A stretch of DNA of 42,105 nucleotides, taken from Magnetococcales bacterium. Lineage in GTDB: Bacteria; Pseudomonadota; Magnetococcia; Magnetococcales; JADGBX01. Below, one piece after another: positions 7,737 through 15,913 of this stretch; the stretch's first letter is position 1; the number at the start of each line of letters is the position of its first letter. Under the pieces are notes generated by a model that worked only from the letters and a program-made list of their open reading frames with translations, ran no database searches and was not told the DNA's origin. The DNA is taken from assembly GCA_015231265.1 (NCBI GenBank), contig JADGBX010000010.1:1-42105 (forward strand). Direction: 5' to 3'. A program made the translations under genes and the position numbers.

Positions 7737-8528
7737 ATGAATGCCCTGACCGGATCGTCCCGCCTGCTGCTGGCGACCGTTGCACTGTTGATCGTTTATG
7801 GCAGTGACATGCAAAATGGAGAGCTTCTGATCCCCATGGCCCTTGCCCAGGCCCCGCTGGAGGATGGCAACTGCCGCCAGCAGTGGACGTCGGAGGGGGC
7901 CATGTCCACGATTCATGTGGTGGGCGGTGTCTTTGTCGTTGTGACCCTTTTGGCTGCACTGATTCTTCTCGGCGTCCTCTCCGCCGGAGCACTGGGCATC
8001 CCTCTCCTTGCCATCGGTATTATCGGTCTGGGCGGCACCTGGTACACCTTCCATAAGACACAATCCGAGGGCGCTCTCTACGGTGATAGTGCTCTTGATC
8101 TCTCCCCCTGCCCTCCCCGTTCCGGCGCTCCGGTCACAGCCACACTGACCACACAGCGCGGCTTTCAAAACGGCGATAGTCTCTCTTTTACTCTGACCGT
8201 CTACCGAACCCGCTGGGTTCGCGACAATGAACATGAAGGCAAAGGCCCCTGGAAACAGAAGGAGATCCCCCAATGGACGGGAACGGTCGACAGTCAGGCG
8301 ACCATTTCGGATCATGGGGTAGAGTTCATTGGCCAGTGGACGCCTCCCGAGGGACTGCCCGGAACCTTCGAAACCCGGCGGCCACTCTCCAATGTGACCG
8401 AACAGGACGATGGGGCTCTCTGGCGAGTGATCATTCACCACAGCAAGGATCACGATGGTGGCGAAGTGTTCAGATCATTCGATGTCCCCTTTGCCCACCC
8501 TGACACCCCCAATCCTGGAGATCCGTAG
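7737..8528 (+). CDS. Unrecognised membrane protein with three hydrophobic segments and a C-terminal beta-rich domain
   Basis: 263 residues. An N-terminal hydrophobic segment (about 8-22) could be a signal or anchor. Two adjacent strong TM helices follow (about 58-80 and 82-100, rich in Leu/Ile/Gly). The rest (115-263) is hydrophilic, with strand-like segments such as SLSFTLTVYRTRW and WRVIIHHSKDHDGGEVF, likely a beta-sandwich. The ribosome-binding site GAGGGG lies 8 nt before the ATG. Gene order (38 bp after the exported 247-aa protein, 57 bp before the CHASE kinase) suggests one operon of three. No family is recognised. A partner of the preceding protein or of the kinase is possible. Confidence 0.6.
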   Translation: MNALTGSSRLLLATVALLIVYGSDMQNGELLIPMALAQAPLEDGNCRQQWTSEGAMSTIHVVGGVFVVVTLLAALILLGVLSAGALGIPLLAIGIIGLGGTWYTFHKTQSEGALYGDSALDLSPCPPRSGAPVTATLTTQRGFQNGDSLSFTLTVYRTRWVRDNEHEGKGPWKQKEIPQWTGTVDSQATISDHGVEFIGQWTPPEGLPGTFETRRPLSNVTEQDDGALWRVIIHHSKDHDGGEVFRSFDVPFAHPDTPNPGDP

Positions 8529-8585
8529 GAACCGGCCTACGTACAGATGGAGATGAATCACAACTGAAGAGGATGGACCGGAACC

Positions 8586-10730
8586 ATGGAGAAACTCGAA
8601 CGGAGACTTTCATCTGGAACCCTCCTGGTCCTTATCCTCGGCTTTGCACTCTCCTTCATGCTCTACTGGGCAATTGAGAAACAGGACACGCAAAGAATTC
8701 TTGCTCAACTTCAACGGGATGCAGACGAACATGCCGTACGCATCCGTAGTGAACTCGAGTTAACCTACAACGCTCTTGAAGGGATTCGTGGTCTGTTTGA
8801 TGCCTCGGATAGAGTCGATCGGGATGAGTTTCGCGTTTTCGTACAACCTTTTCTCACTAAGATATCCGGTATCCACGCTCTGGAGTGGGTACCGATAATC
8901 GACCAATCTGAACGAAACGACTTTGAAACCTCCATTCGCAACGAGGGGTTCCCCACCTTTACAATGACTCAGCGCCAACCCCATGGCACCATGGTCCCGG
9001 CAACTCCTCGCTCCGTGCACTACCCGATCTGTTTCGTCGAGCCGTTCACTACAAACAGAAAAGCCTTTGGCTATGATCTCGCCTCCAGCGACACGCGCAG
9101 AGAAGCTCTGGAGAGGGCTCGCGACACGGGAATGCTCCAGAAGACTGAACCCATCTCGTTAGTTCAAGAGAGCGGAACACAATATGGATTTCTCGCCTTT
9201 CTTCCTATTTACAAAGGCTCCCCGTCAACTGTTGAAGAGCGCCGTTCCCAACTTCTAGGGTTTGCTCTGGGAGTGTTCCGTATGGGCGATATTCTCACTG
9301 CAGCTCTTCGAAAGATGAACCGAACCACACTTGGCATCGACCTTCATCTTATCGACATCTCCGCCCCAACCGACAAGCGCACTCTGCACCATCTTACTCT
9401 CCCTTCCAACCAGACACTCTCCAGTGATTTTCACTATAAGACGACTCTGCCCATCGCGTCGGACCGTTCCTGGAAATTGATCGCGACCCCTTCCGAGCAG
9501 TATCTCTCTTCCCGACGCACCTGGACATCACGCATCAGCTTGGTCAGTGGATACATTCTGACCTTACTTACCGCCCTTCTGGTTCAGAACAGCACCAACA
9601 GAACCCACGATGTCGAACGTTTGATCACCATACGAACGCGTAAATTGCGGGAGAGCGAACAGGAGAACAGAAGCATTGTTGAAACCGCCGTCACGGCCCT
9701 GATCTCCATCACGGAAACTGGCATCATCGAGCGGTTCAATCCCGCAGCCGAGAAGATGTTCGGCTACACACAAGAGGAGGTTGTCGGCCGCAATGTGAAG
9801 CTGCTCATGCCTGAGCCAACCCAGAGCAGACACGATGGCTACCTTCACTCCCATGCAGAGACGGGCCGTAAAACCATCATCGGCACCGGTCGTGAGGTTG
9901 AAGGACAGCGAAAGGATGGAACCCTGATTCCTCTCCATCTCTCCGTGGGAGAACATGAGATCAATGGCAAGAAACAGTATGTGGGCTTTCTGCTCGATCT
10001 GACTGAACAGAAAAAGGCCGATAGGATGAAGCATGAATTCGTCTCAACGGTAAGCCACGAGCTACGCACCCCTCTCACCTCCATCAAAGGATCGCTCTCT
10101 CTTATAGCTGGAGGGGTCTTCGGTACAGTGCCCGAAAAGATGCTCTCCATGCTTAATAAAGCGATCGACAACACGGAACGCCTGACACTCCTGATTAACG
10201 ATCTCTTGGACATGGAGAAGATGCAGGCTGGAAAGCTTGAGATAAGAAAACAGCCACTCGACCCACTCGCCCTTATCGAAACTGCCCTCTCGTCCAATCA
10301 AGGATTTGCAGACAGCTACGGAGTTACACTCCTGTTGATCGAACGGGAGTGGCCCTCCCGGCAACTCATTGGAGATGAACAGCGACTGTTACAGGTGCTC
10401 TCCAATCTAATCTCGAATGCCGTCAAGTTCTCAGAAAAGGGAGAGTCAGTGGAACTGGATCTGACCGAAAGAAACGGGTGGATTCGGATCAGCGTCACCG
10501 ATCATGGCCCTGGGATCCCTGAGAGTTTCCAGAAGCATGTTTTCGAACATTTTTCGCAAGCTGACGGAACCGACACCAAACAGCGCGGCGGCACCGGTCT
10601 GGGACTGGCAATCAGTAAAAGTATCGTCGAATCACTGGCTGGACGTATTGGATTTGAAACTGAGGCCGGGAAAGGAACCCGGTTCTTTATAGAGCTTCCG
10701 GAAACAGGCGTGCCGGACGACAACGGATAA
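8586..10730 (+). CDS. Membrane histidine kinase: CHASE - TM - FixL-like PAS - HisKA - HATPase
   Basis: 714 residues. TM1 (about 12-30) and TM2 (about 317-334) bracket a periplasmic CHASE domain (HALEWVPII, TNRKAFGYDLASS, FLPIYKGS), which usually binds small extracellular ligands. The cytoplasmic part has a PAS domain (about 362-472) very like FixL: RFNPAAEKMFGYTQEEVVG, LMPEP, SRHDGY with His416, IIGTGRE with Arg436, and GQRKDGT. HisKA follows with phospho-acceptor His491 in SHELRTP, then HATPase with an N-box SNLISNAVKF, DHGPGIPE and GGTGLGL. It has no receiver of its own. A receiver-only gene lies 21 bp away on the opposite strand and is the obvious candidate partner. It may be co-transcribed with the two unknown genes upstream. 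Confidence 0.92.
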   Translation: MEKLERRLSSGTLLVLILGFALSFMLYWAIEKQDTQRILAQLQRDADEHAVRIRSELELTYNALEGIRGLFDASDRVDRDEFRVFVQPFLTKISGIHALEWVPIIDQSERNDFETSIRNEGFPTFTMTQRQPHGTMVPATPRSVHYPICFVEPFTTNRKAFGYDLASSDTRREALERARDTGMLQKTEPISLVQESGTQYGFLAFLPIYKGSPSTVEERRSQLLGFALGVFRMGDILTAALRKMNRTTLGIDLHLIDISAPTDKRTLHHLTLPSNQTLSSDFHYKTTLPIASDRSWKLIATPSEQYLSSRRTWTSRISLVSGYILTLLTALLVQNSTNRTHDVERLITIRTRKLRESEQENRSIVETAVTALISITETGIIERFNPAAEKMFGYTQEEVVGRNVKLLMPEPTQSRHDGYLHSHAETGRKTIIGTGREVEGQRKDGTLIPLHLSVGEHEINGKKQYVGFLLDLTEQKKADRMKHEFVSTVSHELRTPLTSIKGSLSLIAGGVFGTVPEKMLSMLNKAIDNTERLTLLINDLLDMEKMQAGKLEIRKQPLDPLALIETALSSNQGFADSYGVTLLLIEREWPSRQLIGDEQRLLQVLSNLISNAVKFSEKGESVELDLTERNGWIRISVTDHGPGIPESFQKHVFEHFSQADGTDTKQRGGTGLGLAISKSIVESLAGRIGFETEAGKGTRFFIELPETGVPDDNG

Positions 10731-10751
10731 CATGAAGGAGAAGAGTCGATT

Positions 10752-11147
10752 TCATCCTGAATGGGAACGTTTCACCGCCCATTCGACCACCTCCGACAGA
10801 CGGGATTCATCGATCGGTTTGGCCAGAAACTGCGTATTCTGATCGTTAGCGTGCATTCCTGCAACATCACGATCTGAATAGCCGCTTAGAAAAACAACGG
10901 GAGTCGGTCGTACAGCCAAAATCGCTGCGGCTGCTTCCACGCCATCCATCTCCCCTCTCAGACCGATATCCATGAAGATGAGATCGGGACGCATCGCCTC
11001 AGCCACTACAATCGCCTGCTTCCCTTCGGCGACAACTCCGACCACTTCATGACCAAGGGTTTCAAGACTGAAGGAGAGGTCCAGGCCAATAATCGACTCA
11101 TCCTCGACGATCAATATACGCAGCTGCGTGTTTTCTATTTCAATCAT
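10752..11147 (-). CDS. Stand-alone receiver-domain response regulator
   Basis: 131 residues, one REC domain and no output domain. The acidic pocket is EDE after ILIVEDE, phospho-acceptor Asp60 is in LIFMDIGLRG, and the conserved Lys is in FLAKPID. The MDIGLRGEMDGVEAA form is typical of receivers paired with sensory kinases lacking an attached REC. It faces the CHASE-PAS kinase tail to tail with 21 bp between stops. It is therefore a likely phosphorylation partner, although the two are transcribed separately. AAGGG lies about 9 nt before the ATG at 11147. With no DNA-binding or enzymatic domain, it must act by protein contact or as a phosphate relay or sink. Confidence 0.88.
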   Translation of the reverse strand: MIEIENTQLRILIVEDESIIGLDLSFSLETLGHEVVGVVAEGKQAIVVAEAMRPDLIFMDIGLRGEMDGVEAAAAILAVRPTPVVFLSGYSDRDVAGMHANDQNTQFLAKPIDESRLSEVVEWAVKRSHSG

Positions 11148-11466
11148 GCAACATATCCCTTACACAAGCTCTCGAACGGATAAGCAGTCGCTGAGTGTTG
11201 GCTCTACGGCGAAAACGTCCTCACCAACATCCTCTTCACGACACCCATGTAATGGATTTGTCACAATTTCTTTACAAAAAAGTCACACTACTATTTTTTG
11301 TCAGAATTTTGTAAGTCACTGAAATAACAATCACAAATTGTATACATAAACTAATACTTTATGTCAAGCCACATTCACTGTGAAAATCTAACCATTGCGT
11401 TAATAAAACATTGAAACACAAAAGAAAAAGGTGCACAATAGTGTCTCGGTTGGTAGACTAAACTTC
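11148..11466. promoter_or_regulatory. AT-rich intergenic regulatory region before the XRE regulator
   Basis: About 320 bp between divergent starts, clearly richer in A and T than its surroundings, especially 11250-11430. It carries two related elements: TTGTCACAATTT... ending AGTCAC (11258-11286) and TTGTCAGAATTT... ending AGTCAC (11298-11319), spaced 40 bp start to start, plus a further TCACAAATTG at 11331-11340. These look like repeated protein-binding sites, perhaps for the adjacent XRE protein or for control of the receiver gene. No promoter with both good hexamers is evident. Confidence 0.45.
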
Positions 11467-11841
11467 ATGAACGAAGAGCTCGAATTGCAAAAAGCAAAGA
11501 ATCAGTTTGGACGCTTCCTGAAAAAGAACAGAAAGCAGCTCAAACTCAAGCAGAAAGAGCTGGCTCTCAAGCTGGGCATCTCTGTCGTCAGTCTGTCTCG
11601 CCTTGAGAACGGAAGTTTGACTCCTTCGTTCAAAACGTTGATGCGGATAGGAAAAGTGCTCGACAAGGACATCATCCAAATCGATGATCAACCCGATACT
11701 GACAATGGACTTGCCTCTCGGGCACAGATCAAATCCGAACTTGACCCTCTGTTGGACAAACTGGATGCCCAACAGCTTCAAGCGGTCAAAGTCATCGTAT
11801 CCTCCCTCGCTCGCTCCAAAGACCTGACACCTGACTCCTAA
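11467..11841 (+). CDS. XRE-family helix-turn-helix transcriptional regulator
   Basis: 124 residues. The N-terminal HTH (about 12-70) reads FGRFLKKNRKQLKLKQKELA, LGISVVSLSRLENGSLTPS and FKTLMRIGKVL, a standard lambda-Cro/XRE fold with the recognition helix around ISVVSLSRLENG. The remaining ~50 residues are charged and helical, perhaps a dimerisation segment. The start is uncertain: ATG 11467 gives a conventional N-terminus but has a weak ribosome-binding site, while a GTG at 11431 would add 12 residues. It sits alone after an AT-rich region with repeated motifs and 115 bp before the large hybrid kinase, so it may autoregulate or control the signalling cluster. Confidence 0.8.
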   Translation: MNEELELQKAKNQFGRFLKKNRKQLKLKQKELALKLGISVVSLSRLENGSLTPSFKTLMRIGKVLDKDIIQIDDQPDTDNGLASRAQIKSELDPLLDKLDAQQLQAVKVIVSSLARSKDLTPDS

Positions 11842-11956
11842 TTCCTTTCGCCAGGATTGCGCTTGCACCGCGTTCCTGCGATCTCCATTATGGGGTTGTC
11901 TTGTTCCATTCTATCAAGAGACTTAATCCTCATCTCTTCTGTCGGCAGGGCTATTC

Positions 11957-14900
11957 ATGACCGATAAGCGCCACAAACTGTTGCTTGTTGAGGATGACCG
12001 TGTTGATCAAATGGCCGTTCGCCGTCTGATCAAGAAACACGATCTTCCAATCACTCCAACAGTTGCCGGATCGGTCCAATCGGCTCTCCGCGCCTTCACT
12101 TCAGAGATCTTCGACGTCATTATTGCCGACTTCCGTCTCGGAGACGGCAATGCTCTGGAGCTGTTCGACGCCGCAGGTGACACCCCGATCATCGTTGTTA
12201 CCGGCGGTGGTGACGAGGGTGTGGCTGTCCAGGCGATGAAAGAAGGGGCTTTCGACTATCTTATCAAGGACCATGAACGCCGCTATCTGACTGTTCTTCC
12301 TGAAGTGGTCAACAAGGCAGTCCGCCATCGAGAGAATCAAACAGCGCTTGCACAGGCCCGCTCACATGCCAGCAACCTGATCAACAGCTCGCTGGACATC
12401 ATCATCAGTGTGGATCCTTCACGAAGAATCGTTGCTTTTAATCAAGCAGCACAACGGATCTTCGGCTATGGCCAGACAGAGGTGATCGGCAAGAAAGACA
12501 GTTTTCTCTATTCCGACCCGGAGGCTCCTCGACGGATTGACAGCCAGCTCCTGCGCGCAGGACGTTTCAGTGGCGAAATCACCTACCTAACACATAAAGG
12601 CAACCATTTCGTCGGTTATGTCTCCGCATCAAAACTGGTCGACACCTCAGGAGAGAACCTGGGGTTCATGAGCATCATCCGTGACATTACCGAGCAGAAA
12701 CGCGTTGAAGAACAAGCACGACTCAACCACCGTGCTCAACATATCATAAGCTCCGTCCTCTCCGTTGCTCTGGAGACCACCTCCACCCTGGAGAATCAGC
12801 TGGGTCGCATTCTCCAGCACATTCTCACCATGCCTTGGCTCGAAACCGAGAGCCGCGGCGCGCTTTTTCTCGTTAAAGGTGATGGCGAAAAGCGGGTTTT
12901 GGAGCTCAATGCAAGTGTTGGATTGTCCGACCGTGTCAAGGAGAGATGCGGACGCATTGCCACCGATTATTGTCTTTGTGGACACGCTGCTGAACGTCGA
13001 GAGATCCTGTTTCACCAAGGCCCAACACCTCCCTCACAGCAGACGCAACAGTGCCCGGACTCCATCCTCTGTGAAGAGGAGATCCCCAAAGGACACTACT
13101 GTATCCCGATACGATCAGGGGACCGTCTGCACGGCGTTCTGATGGTACAGATCTCCCTCAATCATGAGCAACAACAGGAGGAAAAAGCCTTTCTTGCCTC
13201 CATCACCGATACCTTGGCGGGTATTCTGGAACGGCACAGAATTGAGGAGGATCTCATCCGGGCAAAGCAGGAAGCGGAACGCGCCAACAGCGCAAAAAGT
13301 GAATTTCTGGCCAACATGAGCCACGAGATTCGCACTCCCATGAATGCGATTATCGGCATGTCCGAACTGGCGGTCATCGCTGATGATGATCCCTATGAAC
13401 GACGCAAGTACATCTCCATCGTCCAGGAGTCCGCCGATGCTCTTCTGACGCTTCTGAACGGCATTCTCGACTTTTCAAAGATCGAAGCCGGACGTCTGGA
13501 GCTGGATGCCACCTCGATATCCCCCCGCTCCCTTGTTGAAAAAACCACGCAGACATTAGCCGTTCAAGCACATCGGAAAGGGTTAGACCTCTTCCAACAC
13601 GTGGACCACTCGGTACCCAACACGGTGGTCTGCGACGGCGGTCGACTACGACAAATCATCGTCAATCTGATCGGGAATGCGATCAAATTCACGGAAGAGG
13701 GCAGCATCACCTTCACCCTCTCTGCCAAACAAACCGAAGAGAAGGACCCACCGCAGAAACAGACAATTCAGTTAATCGGTGAAGTTCGCGATACCGGCAT
13801 CGGTATCCCGATGGAACGGCAGCAGAAAATCTTCAACGAATTTACACAACTTGATGGCAGCACCACACGAAAGCACGGCGGCACCGGACTGGGCTTGGCC
13901 ATCTCGAGACGGTTGGTGGCTTTGATGGGAGGAGAGATCAAACTCTTCAGCACCCCTGGTCGGGGCAGCACCTTTCGATTCTCAATCCACTGCGCCCTTC
14001 CCCCGCGGGGAGATGGCACGGATCGGGCTGAACACCCCCTGGCGGGTACGCGTACGCTCATTGTCGATCCCAACGCTACCAACCGCCTTCTGCTCTCGGA
14101 GATGCTCACTGAATTTGGCGCTGAACATGCCGAAACCGTTGATATGCAGGAGACCATGAACTATCTGGCGAGCACAGCCCACGATGCGACGGAGCTTCAG
14201 TCGGTTATCATAGACAGCCGCACACCACAACTCGGTGGCCTGGAGTTGGCCAAACAGCTTCAAAGACTACCGGAGTTTTCGGCGCGCATCGTCATGCTTC
14301 TGAAGACCAATCACCGGAAGAACGACCGTATCGCCTGCATGGATCTGGGCATTCACAGCATTCTTCTCCCTGTAAGACGGGATGATCTGCTCTCAGCCCT
14401 GACAACGGAACCGGACCCGAGCAACCACTCGGATGCTCTGCGTGCCCAACGCGCCAAAGAGGATCAACCGTCGATCCCAAACAGTGGCAATGAACGCAGT
14501 CTCTCAATTCTGGCTGTGGAGGATGTTCCGAACAATCGACAACTGGTTGAAGATATCCTGACACGTGCCGGACACACCGTCTTAATGGCAGAGACCGGCA
14601 ATGAAGCATTGGAGATCGCTGCCAAGCATCCGGTGGATATCATTCTTCTGGATCTGGAGCTTCCCGACATCAATGGCTTCGACGTGGCAACAACGCTCAG
14701 GAAGGATCCTCGATTCTCCCAGCATGCAGATACTCCGATTCTCGCGGTCACTGCTCATGCACGTAAAAGTGTCCGGGAACGCTGCCTGAGCATCGGCATG
14801 AACGGCTTCATCGCCAAACCCCTGCGATCCCACACCCTGCTGGAGATAATTCGAGGCCTTTTTGATCCACCTGACGAGAAGTCACACCCCACGCAGGCGG

Positions 14901-15277
14901 ATAACCGCTCCATGTCCGATGAGATGACGGCGGAACAGCAGGCCCGTCTCTCCCACCGCCAACAGCGTGCCAGAGACCTCATAGCCGAACAGACGCAGGA
15001 TCATAAACCGGAAACGCGCTCGGCTTTCATGAAGGACGCGTCCAGATGGTTAGACGATATTAACACAGCCCTGGAAACGGAGAATGGCTACAGAGTCGAA
15101 CTTCTAGCCCAACGCCTTCGCAAAGGAGCGGGTGAACTGGGCATGACGGAGGTGAAACGTCAGGCGTTCCAGCTTCTACTGACCACCCGGAAAAATCACT
15201 TTGAAGAGGCAGGTGAGATCGTCGAGAGACTGGAAATAAGCCTCAAGAAAGACGATACTGTTAATCAACATGAGTGA
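11957..15277 (+). CDS. Hybrid histidine kinase: REC - PAS - GAF - HisKA - HATPase - REC - REC - Hpt-like tail
   Basis: 1106 residues, soluble. The N-terminal REC has Asp58 in VIIADFR. A PAS domain (about 138-250) follows. A GAF-like domain (about 265-425) contains six Cys (331, 339, 341, 366, 372, 382), including CLCG and HYCIP contexts. HisKA has His456 in [10 protein letters not shown]; HATPase has Asn574, RDTGIGIP and [11 protein letters not shown] second REC (about 697-818) keeps Asp753, but a Pro-Val-Arg stretch stands where the usual Lys-Pro would be, so it may be degenerate. The third REC (about 848-968) is canonical with Asp899 and FIAKPLR. The last ~100 residues resemble an Hpt bundle ([15 protein letters not shown]), but Gln1052 or Arg1053 occupies the place of the phospho-His. 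The N-terminal REC suggests it receives phosphate from another kinase, possibly the CheA downstream. Confidence 0.9.
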   Translation: MTDKRHKLLLVEDDRVDQMAVRRLIKKHDLPITPTVAGSVQSALRAFTSEIFDVIIADFRLGDGNALELFDAAGDTPIIVVTGGGDEGVAVQAMKEGAFDYLIKDHERRYLTVLPEVVNKAVRHRENQTALAQARSHASNLINSSLDIIISVDPSRRIVAFNQAAQRIFGYGQTEVIGKKDSFLYSDPEAPRRIDSQLLRAGRFSGEITYLTHKGNHFVGYVSASKLVDTSGENLGFMSIIRDITEQKRVEEQARLNHRAQHIISSVLSVALETTSTLENQLGRILQHILTMPWLETESRGALFLVKGDGEKRVLELNASVGLSDRVKERCGRIATDYCLCGHAAERREILFHQGPTPPSQQTQQCPDSILCEEEIPKGHYCIPIRSGDRLHGVLMVQISLNHEQQQEEKAFLASITDTLAGILERHRIEEDLIRAKQEAERANSAKSEFLANMSHEIRTPMNAIIGMSELAVIADDDPYERRKYISIVQESADALLTLLNGILDFSKIEAGRLELDATSISPRSLVEKTTQTLAVQAHRKGLDLFQHVDHSVPNTVVCDGGRLRQIIVNLIGNAIKFTEEGSITFTLSAKQTEEKDPPQKQTIQLIGEVRDTGIGIPMERQQKIFNEFTQLDGSTTRKHGGTGLGLAISRRLVALMGGEIKLFSTPGRGSTFRFSIHCALPPRGDGTDRAEHPLAGTRTLIVDPNATNRLLLSEMLTEFGAEHAETVDMQETMNYLASTAHDATELQSVIIDSRTPQLGGLELAKQLQRLPEFSARIVMLLKTNHRKNDRIACMDLGIHSILLPVRRDDLLSALTTEPDPSNHSDALRAQRAKEDQPSIPNSGNERSLSILAVEDVPNNRQLVEDILTRAGHTVLMAETGNEALEIAAKHPVDIILLDLELPDINGFDVATTLRKDPRFSQHADTPILAVTAHARKSVRERCLSIGMNGFIAKPLRSHTLLEIIRGLFDPPDEKSHPTQADNRSMSDEMTAEQQARLSHRQQRARDLIAEQTQDHKPETRSAFMKDASRWLDDINTALETENGYRVELLAQRLRKGAGELGMTEVKRQAFQLLLTTRKNHFEEAGEIVERLEISLKKDDTVNQHE

Positions 15278-15407
15278 TCCACTGTAAAAGAGTGATCAAT
15301 CGACCCGGCACGGAACCGAGTAACAGAGAACAAACACACCGCAACCGTGACGCTCAACAATCCTGCACTATACTGTGACCAAGGTCTCTCGGGGAGATAT
15401 TAGAAGC

Positions 15408-15806
15408 ATGAAAATTTTGATTGCGGATGATGAACTCAACAACTGCACTCTACTTCAGAAGCTACTGGAACCCTACGGAATCAGTGATATTGTTGTCGAT
15501 GGCCTGGAGGCAGTCGATGCCTTTGTCATGGCGCATGCCGATGGCGAGCCCTATGAACTGATCTGCATGGACATCATGATGCCGGAGATGGATGGCAATC
15601 AGGCGGTTAAAGCGATTCGGCAAAAAGAGCAGGAACTTGGCGTCACCTCCGCAGAAGAGGTGAAGATCCTCATGGTCACCGCTCTCGACTCTCCCAAGGA
15701 TGTGATGAACTCCTTCTACAAGGCCGGCTGCAGCGACTATCTGGTTAAACCGCTGAGCAAGGACAAGGTGGATGAAAAGATGCTGGCCCTGGGCTACACC
15801 CTCTGA
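15408..15806 (+). CDS. CheY-like single-domain response regulator
   Basis: 132 residues, one REC domain: MKILIADDE pocket, Asp55 in ICMDIMMPEMDG, Thr/Ala switch in ILMVTALDS and Lys in DYLVKPLSKDKVDE. The MMPEMDGNQAVKAIR form and the insertion after it (QKEQELGVTSAEEVKI) are typical of small CheY-like proteins found with hybrid kinases. ATG 15408 is chosen because GGGGAG lies ~11 nt upstream and the protein then starts directly at the first strand; an upstream in-frame start at 15375 is possible. It lies 130 bp after the hybrid kinase and before the pseudo-CheB kinase, so it could serve either, or the chemosensory CheA. Confidence 0.9.
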   Translation: MKILIADDELNNCTLLQKLLEPYGISDIVVDGLEAVDAFVMAHADGEPYELICMDIMMPEMDGNQAVKAIRQKEQELGVTSAEEVKILMVTALDSPKDVMNSFYKAGCSDYLVKPLSKDKVDEKMLALGYTL

Positions 15807-15813
15807 TCCCACC

Positions 15814-15861
15814 ATTGAATCCTATCCGTTCTGAGCATATTGAATCATCTCCGTTCTGAGC
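15814..15861. repeat. Direct repeat upstream of the pseudo-CheB kinase
   Basis: Two 23-bp copies (15814-15836 and 15839-15861) begin ATTGAATC and end TCCGTTCTGAGC, differing only in three middle bases. They are spaced 25 bp start to start and lie 53 bp before the chosen start of the next gene. Spacing of a little over two helical turns would suit a tandem protein-binding site. Confidence 0.6.
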
Positions 15862-15913
15862 TTCAGGCGGGTTGAGATACAGACCCACCAGCCGATCTGA
15901 AGGGATTGGGCTA

